Assembly: GCA_029582265.1 (NCBI GenBank)
Contig: CM055823.1
Coordinates: 15,016,060-15,080,059, forward strand
Direction: 5' to 3'
DNA: 64,000 bases
From: Zoroaster sp. YZ-2022
Taxonomy: Eukaryota; Echinodermata; Asteroidea; Forcipulatida; Zoroasteridae
The position numbers were made by a program, and so were the translations under genes. The notes beneath the pieces are model-generated. The model was not told the origin of the DNA. It made no database searches and saw only the letters and a list, made by a program, of their open reading frames with translations. Shown piece after piece: positions 32,457 to 43,344 of this stretch (position 1 is the first letter of the stretch; every line of letters starts with the position of its first letter).

Positions 32457-32640
32457 TAAATCGGGAGGGTGGCCTCAGCTTTCGATCCAATCGGACCTTC
32501 ATCAGAGGCTTTGACAAAGTACAACATAAAACTCATCGATTTATAGGGAAAAGGGAAAGCAAAGGATCATGGGGCGGGATCCAAAAAAGGCGGGAAAATA
32601 GTGACCAATTAAAGATAAGCATCAGTATATATATATAAAT
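32457..32640 (-). mobile_element. Penelope-like terminal segment with hammerhead-like core
   Basis: On the minus strand: a CCAAT-type ATTGGTCA (about 32617), CTATAAATCGATG (about 32545), then at 32505-32499 CTGATGA, stem II GGTCC/GGATC closing a GATT loop, GAAA (32483-32480) and a two-base-pair stem III (GC, loop TGAG, GC). Penelope-like elements carry promoter and hammerhead motifs in their terminal repeats. Here the base that should pair with the last A of GAAA is C instead of U, and a stem I is not obvious, so self-cleavage is doubtful. No pol gene is attached. Confidence 0.5.
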
Positions 32641-33534
32641 ACAATGTCAACAGTGATATGATATGACACAGCTATGACTTATCCTATAAGCTATAGGGCC
32701 TATGCCTTACTAGCAATATTGTTTAGTATTTTTGTTGCATAATCACAAGAGCTCCAAACAGGAGGAAGACATGCTAAACCGAAATGTATGAGTCGTCGAT
32801 ATGGGAAGTGGATGTGGGCTCTTTCTGCTAGTGTATGTATTTATTCAAAATCGTCCATAAATTTTATGGGCATTTGATTTTTGCATTTGTTAAAAGACTA
32901 CGTCAACCTAGTAATAACTTTGACCAATGCCAGCATGTAGAGTTTCTGCTCTTGATGAATCGTTTGCAAAACATAAAGTCTAAATGTATAGACAGTTAGT
33001 TTTTCTTGGTCTCCATGCACTATTTGTGGCATGTTACTTAGAGCGTGGGTTTATAATATAAACCCATCAGAACAAAAGGGAAATAGTAACTACAAGTTGT
33101 AAGGAAAAATGTCGCCCTCGGTAAAATCGCTGTAAAAATATATTGCTGTATCTAAATATCATAGGAAATTTGTATGCTACACACATTCTGATGCATTTTA
33201 ATATATTACGAAGTAGCTACTTTTTACCATAGAACAAAATTAGTCTGAATCTTATGTCGGAAGACGCTGGGTGGGCTGTGTGTCCCTAGTGGGTTGGGGG
33301 CTTGTGCTTCTAAGTTGTCAGAGAAAAAGAGATGATCAGGACTGTGAACAATATCAACATATGTGTATTACGCATAGTACAATACTGTAAAATGTGTACA
33401 ATCCTAAAAATCCTTCAAACTCTTCAAATCCTTTAAACTTTTCAAATCATTCAAACTTATTATTATTACCTTTTAACGAGAACACTCCTATCGATTGCGA
33501 ATATCTAAATTATTCAACTTAAATTTTCCATCAG
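32641..33534. other. Non-coding, nothing recognised
   Basis: AT-rich. I looked for ZU5/UPA exons upstream of the Death exon and found none. Confidence 0.45.
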
Positions 33535-33933
33535 GATGCAATGGCAAATGATTGGAAAACTCTGGTTCATGGTGAAATGAATGTTTATTGCGGAGGTCTT
33601 TCCCCGAAGGCTGTTCAAGAATTTTGTTCGCTATTAGATGTTGACAGAGATGGTGGAAACAACTGGAGACAGCTTTCTACTTGCCTCTTCCACTCTGATC
33701 GTTTGACAACAGAACTTGCTGGTAAAAGAATTGCCCGACCTACGAAGGAAATACTACACATTTTCTTTCAGAGGTGCATCAAAGACTGTAAACCTGATAA
33801 AGAAGCAGTGCGTGAGCTAATGAAAGTGTTGGGAGAACTTAAACTTGATGCTGCTATTGAAATTATATCGGATGATATAGGTTTTTCTGTGAAAATCCAG
33901 AATAGTCGAGCGCCTGAGAGAATCCTCCCTTAA
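33535..33933 (+). CDS. Orphan Death-domain exon
   Basis: Acceptor CCATCAG ends at 33534 and the frame is open to a stop at 33931-33933. The protein resembles a Death fold. It aligns with the first Death exon of the minus-strand gene (49390-49702): GGLSPKAVQEFCSLLD against GGLTEETVNDLCTVLD, and PTKEILHIFFQRCI against TNKEILKIYFAKCV, with EAV…LK.VL..L..…A/V..II also shared. Both begin right after an acceptor with a Met three codons in. Death domains pair with other Death domains in apoptosis or innate-immunity scaffolds. No partner exons are visible nearby; a weak donor (ATAG|GTTTTTC, about 33883) would match the paralogue's exon end. It could be the last exon of a gene starting left of here, or a stray duplicated exon. 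Confidence 0.7.
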   Translation, partial: DAMANDWKTLVHGEMNVYCGGLSPKAVQEFCSLLDVDRDGGNNWRQLSTCLFHSDRLTTELAGKRIARPTKEILHIFFQRCIKDCKPDKEAVRELMKVLGELKLDAAIEIISDDIGFSVKIQNSRAPERILP

Positions 33934-34159
33934 AGTACATCATTGGTAATTTTGTCATAACTGCTTCTATAGGTAATCTTTGTCTCTTAGAATCTAGACA
34001 ACAACCTGTGAAAGGTCTGTTCTGAAACATCCTTTTTAATTTTTTTTATTATTTATCTTTATTTGTTATTAATTGTTATTAATTCTATTATTTTGTATTA
34101 TTAGTAGTATTCTTTATTGTTGATTGATTGATTTGGGGGTAGTTACTTGGCAAAATGAC

Positions 34160-34437
34160 TTATAGAGTAGGAGAGCGGTTTAGTGCATCGGATTTGTGTT
34201 CTGATGGCTGAGTTGTCAGAATGTGGGTTAGAATCCCAACCGCGACCAGGGTACTTGTGTCCTTGAGCACGACACTTTGCCATAATTGCTTCTCTCCACC
34301 CAGGGGTAAATGGGTACCTGTGAGGGCAGAGTTGGTTGTTGTGTTTGATTAGCCCATATGTGCCAAAATGGCAGCATATAGTATATAGCTGTATATAATG
34401 AGCGTGGGTAATACTGTAGTTGTTGTTGTTGTTGAAC
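34160..34437 (+). mobile_element. tRNA-derived SINE, copy 4, diverged
   Basis: It shares the body (ACTTGTGTCCTTGAGCA, TCTCTCCACCCAGGGG, GGTACCTGTGAGGGCAGAG) with the other copies. The tRNA head is different (GAGAGCGGTTTAGTGCATCG and GTGGGTTAGAATCCCAACC), and the tail is (GTT)n. It is probably a separate subfamily. Confidence 0.85.
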
Positions 34438-36567
34438 ACTTACGGTATGAAGTTCCTCCTGCCTTATTACGACTGCGTGCTTCATTCTGTCCGTCGCTCT
34501 GCCAAACTGACTGAAGGTCGGTTCATACTTCAAGCGAAGCGACATTCGTGACGTTGACAATGGTTCACGGCAAATATTCGTGGCGAAGGTTTGCAAAAGT
34601 TGAACACATTTCAACTTGCGCAAATTTGATGACGTAAAATTCGCTTTGCAATCGCTTTCGAGTATGAACCTGCCATACAAGTTGCCATACAAATTGCCTT
34701 TATTTTTTACTCAGAATTGTTCAGCAGGCCTGTGTATTTAGTTATTTATATGCTATTCCAAAAAACACTAAAACAAATCAGAAAACGCTGAAAATCATGA
34801 TGTTAAATAATTGATGTTAAGAAATGTATCGTATTTGTATCGTAACCTATAAGTACAATAAATACAAATTAAGAGAGTAATTTAACTAACAACCAAATAC
34901 TTTTGTAAGCATTTATCAATATAGATATATATCTATTTCATTTATAAGCTTGATTGTGACATCGATGTTGTATTTACATACGCGACTGTATATATGTCAA
35001 CCTGTTGTTTTCTGTGTTTTCAGACATGAGTCGGGTTCGTGTATTATTCAGTAACACTTATATTCTCAGATGAAGACCCGTTAATTAGTTTATCTCAGAA
35101 TATATCTCTTTTGATGTATGTTGCAGTGTTCAATGTAGGTTTCTTATTAGTCAATAACAATTACGTTTTTCTTGTGTCATATTTAGTCTGTTCGTTATGG
35201 GGGAAAATACCCATTCAGAGCCCCCAGCAAATAAAAGACATACAATATAGTAAATTAAATCTTGAAATGCTTTCTTCATATAAAATACAGGAAGTTCCCC
35301 TAAACATGTGTATTATATCTCCAGAACGCGTTGACGGATCAAGCTCAAATTATCTGAATTTTCCTAATAATCTTTGTGTACCCTTCACACCCAAATCACA
35401 TAGCAACCGTTTATTCTGAACAGTATAATTACATTCCTAGTGACAACTTTTTCTTGTGACCAATGGTTTCTTGGTATCCAATATAGCTGCTCTTACGTAA
35501 AAAGGCAAGTTTTGCCAATTTCTTCTTTTTGTATAAGGTTTGTTAGAGTTATGTTGACCAGTGTATGAATTTTAATCTTAAATAGTGATATAGATGTGAT
35601 CATGTCTGCCTCTGTTGTACTTTTGGGGACAAAATCCACATTTCGGGTTTGGATTTTCAATAATAATGATTTTTGTATAAATATCATTCTGGCCACAGCG
35701 TATTCCAGTGTTGTTATATTATTTATTTTACTAAAGACAACATATCTTGGATGACAAATTTGGATACAATTGTGAAATTACAGTTTAAAAAAATGCCACA
35801 AACGTAGATAAAGCGCCCCCTAAATACGACATATGAACATTTTGTTGACATTAGCCGAAATATTTAGTAGAACTCGTCATCACTACAACACAATACGAAA
35901 ATCGGCTCAAGTATAAATACAATATGGAGGGTGCACAATGTGATCCTTCGGCACTCCTTTAGCCTGAGAACAAAAACACAACAAAACATGCCTTATTTTG
36001 TTGTTAAATATGTTTTTAAATTGTGGGGCTTATGTAATTGATTTACCATAATAATGTCAAAATGTACTTCTAGGTTCTCATAAATTTTTGTTGGATTTGA
36101 TTGTCCTTGTATACATTGTAAATTTCGTCACAATGTTTGTAATGCTGACAAGCTAACCGAATGTGTAGAGAGGAGAATGTATACCGTATGTAGGGAGTTT
36201 TTAAGCATTGTCTGTTTATTCGCTATTTAAAATGAAAAATATCGTAGCGATCAACAGGGCATAGAATTGGTGTGCTTGTTTTAGATTAACTCAGTGACTG
36301 TACGTGAAAGTCCCTTTAAGTTTCTTGACCTTTCTTTCAATAATCAAACGTGTGTGTAGAAGTTTCTGTAACTTTATGCGTATTGTATAAAAATAGGTTT
36401 TCTGAGAAAGCTCATTTGTAAACGTTTAGAATTTGCTAGAAGGATAGTTTTCGTATAAAAGTGGGACACTTTCGGTATAAAATAGAGGAATGTAGTATAG
36501 AAACGAGTGTGGAAGACTTATGGAGAAGGTGTGTGGTTCTTCAACAAATCATTGGCAGACTATAGTG
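34438..36567. other. Non-coding, no supported gene
   Basis: An acceptor-like GTGTTTTCAG at 35022 precedes the 126-codon frame 35039-35419. That frame is AT-composition-driven and domainless, so at most it is 3' UTR of the plus-strand Death exon. Nothing else was found. Confidence 0.35.
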
Positions 36568-36571
36568 TTAA

Positions 36572-37261
36572 AGGGGGACTGACATCCTTTACTTAAGGCG
36601 TTTTGTAATAAAATATTGTTTTTGAGACCCACCTGTGTATATTTAATAATTGATTTCTGAGTACAAGTATTTTAAAACAATGTTTGAAGTGTTTGGGGGA
36701 GGCAACCCCGCCCCATGGTGGAAGCTTCATTTGCATAAGATATGTGACGTTAGGTCGGGAAGATCCGATGTGAACATAATGTACATGTACATACATACGT
36801 TTCACACACGTAGCGTCGATTTCATTTCTTCCGTGATTTTTGTTTCCGGAACTAATAAAATGCCGGGAAGATGTGTTGCTGCAGGATGCAGCAACACCAC
36901 CAAAGACGGTGTTAGCCTTCATCTGATCCCAAGTGACCCAATATATCGCCGTATTTGCACGAGCAAATTTCGACTGACAAGAGTAAAGTTGGTCAGGTCC
37001 ATCGGCTCTCACAGTTTTGTGCAGCGATCATTTTGAGCCGAGTTTTGAGCCTAATTTCTCTTCCCGACATGACGTCACGAACAAGCTCCTCCGTGCAGGG
37101 CGGGAACAACTAGTAAAAGTGGGGGCCATTTTTACAATGGTAAAATAACACTAAAAAAAAATAAAAACACAAAACAAAAATTGTATTGATCTTTTATTGA
37201 TATAAAAGAATAAAACGATCACATATTTAACTGTTTGATTTAAATCCACGACAGTCCCCCT
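36572..37261 (+). mobile_element. Kolobok-like element flanked by TTAA
   Basis: The ends AGGGGGACTG and CAGTCCCCCT are inverted and each is bounded by TTAA (36568-36571, 37262-37265), the target duplication of Kolobok and piggyBac elements. The interior encodes a THAP-type finger, known from Kolobok transposases, so Kolobok is the better fit. At 690 bp it is a deletion derivative without the DDE core. Confidence 0.72.
36860..37036 (+). pseudogene. Decayed THAP zinc finger
   Basis: MPGRCVAAGCSN is a canonical THAP start (C-x4-C-x-N). LHLIPSDP and RRICTSKFRLTR follow where THAP has FP..P and a Trp-bearing helix. The invariant Trp reads Cys or Leu, and the closing C-x2-H, expected after SHSF, reads VQRSF then stop. 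The second zinc half-site is therefore lost. THAP fingers bind transposon ends; this one should not fold correctly. Confidence 0.75.
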
Positions 37262-37436
37262 TTAAGAGAATTCGCCGGTCGTCAGAATGATTGGATTTAT
37301 GGTGAGTCGTCCAGGAGTTTGTAACTTCGCGTTAAGCTGGGAATAATACAGTTATAAAGAAGTCCACGAAGAGACTCTAATACTTAAGTTTGTGAACTAC
37401 ACAGTTTTAGTGATTACAGTGTGTTTGTGTTTGCAG

Positions 37437-37528
37437 ACACCAAGTTAATCAAGAATAGACAGCCTCTGTGTGCTTAAATGCCAGAAAAGCGACGACTGCC
37501 GCTGGAAGGTGTAAAGCCACTTGAAGTT
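37437..37528 (+). CDS. Candidate first coding exon (MPEKRRLPLEG)
   Basis: A strong acceptor (TGTTTGCAG, to 37436) and donor (GAAGTT|GTAAGT at 37528/37529) bracket 92 bases. An ATG at 37478 opens 17 basic-rich codons to the donor. The splice signals are good but no downstream plus-strand exon was recognised, so the gene remains unknown. It may be an intergenic false positive. Confidence 0.35.
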
Positions 37529-38924
37529 GTAAGTCACTTGTAATTTTGTTAATTTACGATCATTGTATTAGGCTTGATTTAAACTATAATATAAACTGTA
37601 ATAATCGTGCAAACTGAATAATTAAACCACTTGAATAATTGTTGTTGTTACCAATAATGAGTGTAACCTTGTTTGAGTTCTTTGTTGCATCTAGAAATTT
37701 CTGGAGCGTGTGGAAATCGCCAATTATATCGCTGTGTGAGTTGCTGGCCATAATAAAGGTGATATTACCGTTGTTGCTGCATAAATGAGCCACTAATTTT
37801 CAGTCACTATGTTTATCCTAAAACAAGGACACCGATTTCATGTCATGTTGAAAGTCTGCTCTGAACGTGACAATATTGCCCCTTTAAATGCACTTCTCTA
37901 AAATTTTCTTTTTCATTGAAACACTGGTATTTTAATTAAGAAAAATAATACAAATTAAAATTATATTTTCTAAAAATAACCACAAAAAGGATGGTTATAC
38001 ATTAAATATGTCCAAACTGATATAGTGAGGTCCATCCATGAATGATTTTTGGCACAAAATTAATAATACACTGAGCTTTCCAGATTTTTATTTATTTTTA
38101 AAATTATTTTTGGGGAAATACCTCACTGCAAAGTATTTGTTTTTCCTGTCGAAGAAAATTCGGCGGAACAATGTGATTCAGTATTCATTGGTTTTTATTT
38201 TGATCGTTGGAAAAAAAAACATTACGTGAAATCACCTAGTCTTCCCAAGGCTTTTGAGCTGTATGTTTAGAAATATCAAACGAAGTAGACCCTGGCTACA
38301 AGGTTGCGATCCAAACAACAATTTCTCCATTACTCTAAACACAAACACCAAATTGACTTGAAATGTAAAAGTCATACAGGAATTGATGTTTTCGTTCTCC
38401 AAAGATACAATATTTCATTCAGTTAGACCAACCAGGGTTGAGCTTGCAAAATTACGTCAAACCTTTTTAGTAAATAAAATAACATGGACATAAAAAAACA
38501 ACTATTCGTGTATTATTTAAAGCACGAATCGAGTGTCTTAATGCTGTGCAAAAGGAACACTATTTTATCACGAGGTGACATCTGGAATAATCCAAATTCA
38601 TTTGTCTACATTTACCTCGTGATTTATTATTGTTGCCATTTTACTAAATGGGATTATACTATTTAATATGTTTATATACTAATCGATGAAATTAATATCT
38701 GTATATTGTATTAAATAAACCTCTGTTGAACAAACACCCAATTTATATTTATGTACATGTGCTTTGGGTCTGTTGTATCTGTACATGTAATTTTTAACTG
38801 ATGTGATGTTTGGAAATTTTTGTATACTTTTATTATACCACTGAACGGGTTTTTAACGGGTTTTTGAATGTTTTTAACTTTTTATTTTTAAAATTTCAAG
38901 TTTAACTTGGACAGTTTTTAATTT
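37529..38924. other. Non-coding, nothing recognised
   Basis: AT-rich, with short frames only and no domains. Confidence 0.4.
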
Positions 38925-39005
38925 GATTGTTCTGCGCCTATGAGCAAAATTTATTTGGATATATGGCGCTATATAAATGCTATTATTATTATTATTATTA
39001 TTATT
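38925..39005 (+). mobile_element. LINE 3' tail with (ATT)n
   Basis: CTGCGCCTATGAGCA, then GGATATATGGCGCTATATAAA and an (ATT)n tail. This is the 3' end seen in CR1/L2-type LINEs and compatible with the 41.4-kb copy. 5'-truncated to almost nothing. Confidence 0.7.
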
Positions 39006-39847
39006 ACATACATTAACGCAGTTATTCAAAAAGAGAGCGGACCTTTTGACAAATACCAACATTTATAATTATCAAGATACCATTGTTAACGGAGTTATTT
39101 GATACGAAAAAGTCTACGAATTAGTTATCTCTTAATTGTTCTCTTAAAGAGCAAAAACGAATAGTCGAAATGTTTATAATTCACTGTAATTGAAATTATG
39201 TACACATAACGCTGTTTTTAGTTAACCATAATTGAATCAAACACTGTACAATATGGTGTTTGTACGTCTGGGTAATTACAGATTATGAATGAATTCTACA
39301 GACAACGAAACCATTAAATTATTGGAAATAATAAAAACAACGCATAATTTGTTTACACCTTATACAAAATATGCACCTGAAACGGTAACATCAGCAAACA
39401 AATAATATTAGCATTTTTATCTACGGTATATTAAAATCGAATTACTACGCAGTTTACAGTCTTTGAAGTAAATGTTTTTTACTTGTGCCTTCATAATACG
39501 TAGAGGCCAATTCATTTCTCTAGGTCATACAAAGCAATCAACAGTATATTTATATAAAATAAAAAGGCAACTTACTTGAAATAAAGATTAGTCGGTTAAT
39601 AAGTTTGTAACGCTTTCCATCACTATGGTATTTAAACCATTAACATTGTTATCACAACAAGTGTGCAAATCATACCTCTTGAAATCAATGGTTTGTATAT
39701 TAAAATATTTATTTGTATTGTATTATTTGTCTGAATGTTCAGCTCTTTGGATATCGATTACTTAAACAGCCATATTGACGTATTCCTGATTCTGATTTAC
39801 AAAGAAGCTACCGTTACAATGCATACAAGAACAATAAATGAATATCT
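39006..39847. other. Non-coding, nothing recognised
   Basis: AT-rich; no domain-bearing frame. Confidence 0.4.
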
Positions 39848-40141
39848 CAGTTTTACAGAACAAAATGTTCTTCCAGTTTTTCGGTAGATACTATTTGTAC
39901 ATGGATGTCTTTTTGCCATTGCTCTCTCTGTCGGCGTATTTAATTCGTTGCTTAATGTTGTCTTTTCCGTTCTTTTCCGTCCTAACTTGTTTCAGCGGCC
40001 CTCCAGTGGTGTAACGGGGCGGGAGGGGGTGGGGGTGTAAAGAGGTATATAATGTTTAGTGGGTTTCTTGTGGTAGGATGGCCTTGTAGAGGTGCTGGTC
40101 ACCTGTTCTATCTTACCACTCACTGGCTTTGTTTAAAATGA
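39848..40141. repeat. Dispersed repeat, copy 2 of 2
   Basis: Partner of 2093-2388. It has a duplicated TCTTTTCCGT block and an added G-rich insert (GGGCGGGAGGGGGTGGGGG) not present in copy 1. Confidence 0.75.
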
Positions 40142-41159
40142 ATTTGTAGTTTATTAGGGTTTGGTTTTATATTTAATTGATGTAATCTGATTGCCAGTGT
40201 AAAATGTAATAAAACAAATTAAATTTAAAACAAATTAAGTTTAAAATACAATTATCCACAGCGATTAAAGACATTTAAACGTCTCCGATTTATTAAAATT
40301 ATGTTTGAATTTCTTGTTTAAAATTATACTCCACTAAAACCTGTTGCAAATGTATGTTTCGAAGAAGATTCAAACATATTATGACTTCGAACTAATATGA
40401 TATATACACGGTACTTTTCATAATATCTAAAATATAGTTCCCCCCAAAAATAGTTCTAATAATATACAGAGCTTGGATTTTAAACGCAGTAAATCATTAT
40501 TTTAATGTATTATTATTTTATTTCGGCATGGCTTGAATAATCTTCACATTTTGAAATTGTGTTTGAGAGAATTATATTTGTTAATCTAACATGATTTAAT
40601 GATTTAGAGAAAAGTACATTGGTTAACAAGACCTGCATCTACAAACTAATCATGTTATGCCTACATCTACTGCATGCAGTTGGATCAAATAATGCAGAAA
40701 ATGAGTTTTTGAATATGTAGGGGCAAAAACAAGGCACGGAAATGTGTTACAAATGGTAATATTCCTTTAACCCCTATTGTTTGTATATAAAAGCTGGTTA
40801 CATCCGTTGCGCATTCTATTGATATATTTTGTTTGTGTGGCAGGTTTTTATTTTGTGTCAGACCTTTAGTTTTTCTTTCTTCCTGGTAAAGGCTAGTATG
40901 TATTTGAAATAAAACACAAATTCAAAGCTGCTTGTCTTATTGTTATCTTTAAAATAGATTTGGCCCTTTTTTGGAACTTAATATATGTAACGGTCTCCTG
41001 AAAATGTACATTAAATCCTATTATTTGTCTAGGTCACACAAATCAACATATAATATAGGTTATATTATCTACAATCGATGTGCTTCTATTGATATCATGA
41101 ATGGCCAATTAAAAATAAATAAACAAATAATTTTTTTTTTTTTTTAAACTAAACATTGA
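40142..41159. other. Non-coding, nothing recognised
   Basis: AT-rich; no domain-bearing frame. Confidence 0.4.
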
Positions 41160-41432
41160 TGTGGGGTGAGCGATCCTTTGCCTCAGCTGCGTCTTCACTG
41201 TGGAACAAATGACCGGAACATGTCAAACTGTCTCCATCACTGGCATCTTTCAAAGCTTCACTCAAGACTCACTTGATGCAATCTCATTAACTGTACATAG
41301 ACCTTGGTTGTGATATTTGTTTTTCTTTGTTTTTCTTGTACTGGTGTGTCGCTGCGCCATGAGCATCGTTTTTATGATGGATACCGGCGCATTACAAATG
41401 TTCATTTATTATTATTATTATTATTATTATTT
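41160..41432 (+). mobile_element. 5'-truncated CR1/L2-type LINE, pol C-terminus and 3' end
   Basis: The plus frame at 41165 reads GERSFASAASSLWNK and, after a one-base shift, PEHVKLSPSLASFKASLKTH. This is the conserved tail of CR1/L2-type pol (G.R.F..AA..LWN.LP … SL..FK..LKTHL). A short 3' UTR with GCTGCGCCATGAGC and GGATACCGGCGCATT ends in (ATT)n. An old insertion. Confidence 0.85.
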
Positions 41433-41817
41433 GTCTACGTCACACAAAACAACATATACATACGCTATTTTATATACATTCGATGCGCTTCTATGTTTCT
41501 ATGTACACATTCTTACATGTTTTCCAGATAATTTATTTTACATCTGAGCTGCTTTTATTTTAGCGGAGAAAAGTTTCATGTCAAAAAAACTGAATTTTCC
41601 AAAGTTTCCAAACAAATTCATACATAAGAATTTATATGCTTTACTCACCTGGTTGTGATTTTTTCTGCGGTGCAATATATGCATTTGAATTATAAACATG
41701 AATTCACCCACAGCCGTGAATTACTATTGTACAGAAACGCTTTGCTTCTGAATTAATTTTGTATTTTGTAAAACAATAAAACAATTCCTAGAAAACAATT
41801 CTAAAATGTTGACAAAA

Positions 41818-41888
41818 CCAAGTCTTGATCCCAAGGCCAGCTACGTTGAAGGCGATCGTTCTAACAACTAGACTACCATGCTACTCGA
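41818..41888 (-). mobile_element. Degenerate tRNA-like sequence
   Basis: On the minus strand GGTAGTCTAGTTGTTAGAAC resembles an A box and CTTGGGATCAAGAC a decayed B box. The cloverleaf stems do not pair well, so this is a tRNA pseudogene or SINE head, not a working tRNA. Confidence 0.45.
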
Positions 41889-43035
41889 ATTTGTTGTTGA
41901 ATTAATTATTAAAGAATTTCTTTTTAATTAAAATGAGATTTATAAGCCAATTTCTAAGCCATTATCAAAGTATACTGCAGAAAAAAAAGCCACCAGGTTG
42001 GACGCGGAATTTATATGTATTAAACATCACGTCTTCTCAACAGCTATAGTACAGCGAGATACTATTTTATTCAATTATACTTGTACAATAATCAGACCTA
42101 TTTAATTAGCTTGTGAGTGTAATGGATATAACGCAAGTAGGACGATCATAGGTATCGTTTTTATACAATTTATAAACCTTTCATGCCATCAGGGGATTGC
42201 TTTAAAGAAAAGTTAAGTTAAAAAGTGCTGGAGATGAAAGCATGAGATATGGGCACATGTACAGTGGAAGGACTATCGACAATACGTCACCTAATAATAA
42301 ATCATATGCCGCATCTAACTGGGTATATATAGTATATTCCGATACCCGAAGTGTTGCCCTTGTCTGAGAAGTTACAATTATTTCCAAACTGAATTTACGT
42401 CTTAATAATATCATTAACGTTTTTGTCAATAGAAAATGTTCTGTATTATTATTACTACTATTATTATTATTACTATTATTATAATTCAACAAAACAAATA
42501 CAACCAGAAATACAGAGCAAAACAAACAGCTAGAAATACCGGTGCCAAATGACATAAAAACACAAAATACACATAAGAATCATTAAATACAAACAAATAT
42601 AATGATAGAAGGGTAACTAGTTGATCAAAATGAACATGATGGAAATTCTTATCAACTCCATCAATCCGAAGGACAAAATCTTAAAATCTGTCCTCTGCAA
42701 TCTGCTTCAATCTGTACTCGTACGAGTACAGATTGCCCAAGAGCCCTTGTCTTTGCCCAAGAGCAAGACGAGTGGCTGTCCATCTCAAACTGTTGCTGTT
42801 GAGATAAGGTGTAGGGATGCAATACTGGAAAACCATACTGTAAGACTGGAAGAACTAAAGACCTATACAATGTGATAAAACAATAAATTACTCCTGAAAA
42901 CGCAAATATTTCATCAAAGAGTGTTTAGCTATAATACACATTTTCCCCACCACCGTCATGAATAGCTCTCCAGCATTTGGCCACCGAAACTGGGTCTAGA
43001 TCCGCCCTTGTCCAGTGTTTGCTTGTTTCCTGACC
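41889..43035. other. Non-coding, nothing recognised
   Basis: AT-rich sequence downstream of the minus-strand Death gene; the nearest part (to about 42.5 kb) would contain its 3' UTR. Confidence 0.4.
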
Positions 43036-43344
43036 CTACTCGGCACTAGTTAAAAAGAACAGCATGCTGGTAACCCTTCGGTTTAATTGCTGTACAAGAT
43101 CATTACGTTCAACCTTCTCAAGGTTTGCAGCAAGAGACTTGAATGCAGTATCTCCAAAGCCTCCCATTCTTTGCATCCACTTCATCAGCATACAGAATAT
43201 CTGATTCTTCACGTTTCCTTTATTATCTTCCTTTAATGCGTACAAGTTACCATCCAGTATGCCTAGGTATGTAGCCAACTCCTGCCACTGTGCTCCTAGC
43301 TTATCAGAAAGTTCTCGAAAGCACATCTCAACAGCAATGCCAGT
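43036..43344 (-). CDS. Terminal exon: canonical Death domain
   Basis: Acceptor TTTTCCTTCAG, start at 43344, stop at 43038-43036. LSDKLGAQWQELATYLGI (helices 1-2 with the signature Trp), KNQIFCMLMKWMQR (helix 4-5 region with Trp) and LAANLEKVERNDLVQQL (helix 6) form a complete Death domain, the protein-protein docking unit at the C-terminus of UNC5-type proteins. Confidence 0.85.
   Translation of the reverse strand, partial: TGIAVEMCFRELSDKLGAQWQELATYLGILDGNLYALKEDNKGNVKNQIFCMLMKWMQRMGGFGDTAFKSLAANLEKVERNDLVQQLNRRVTSMLFFLTSAE

Noticed and set aside
35039..35419. 126-codon plus frame as a membrane protein
   Set aside because: Its hydrophobicity follows AT-rich composition; no splice-consistent link to the Death exon gives a sensible protein.
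36593..37012. 139-codon minus frame over the Kolobok-like element
   Set aside because: The plus strand carries the THAP signature; the minus frame has no domain and spans the element end.
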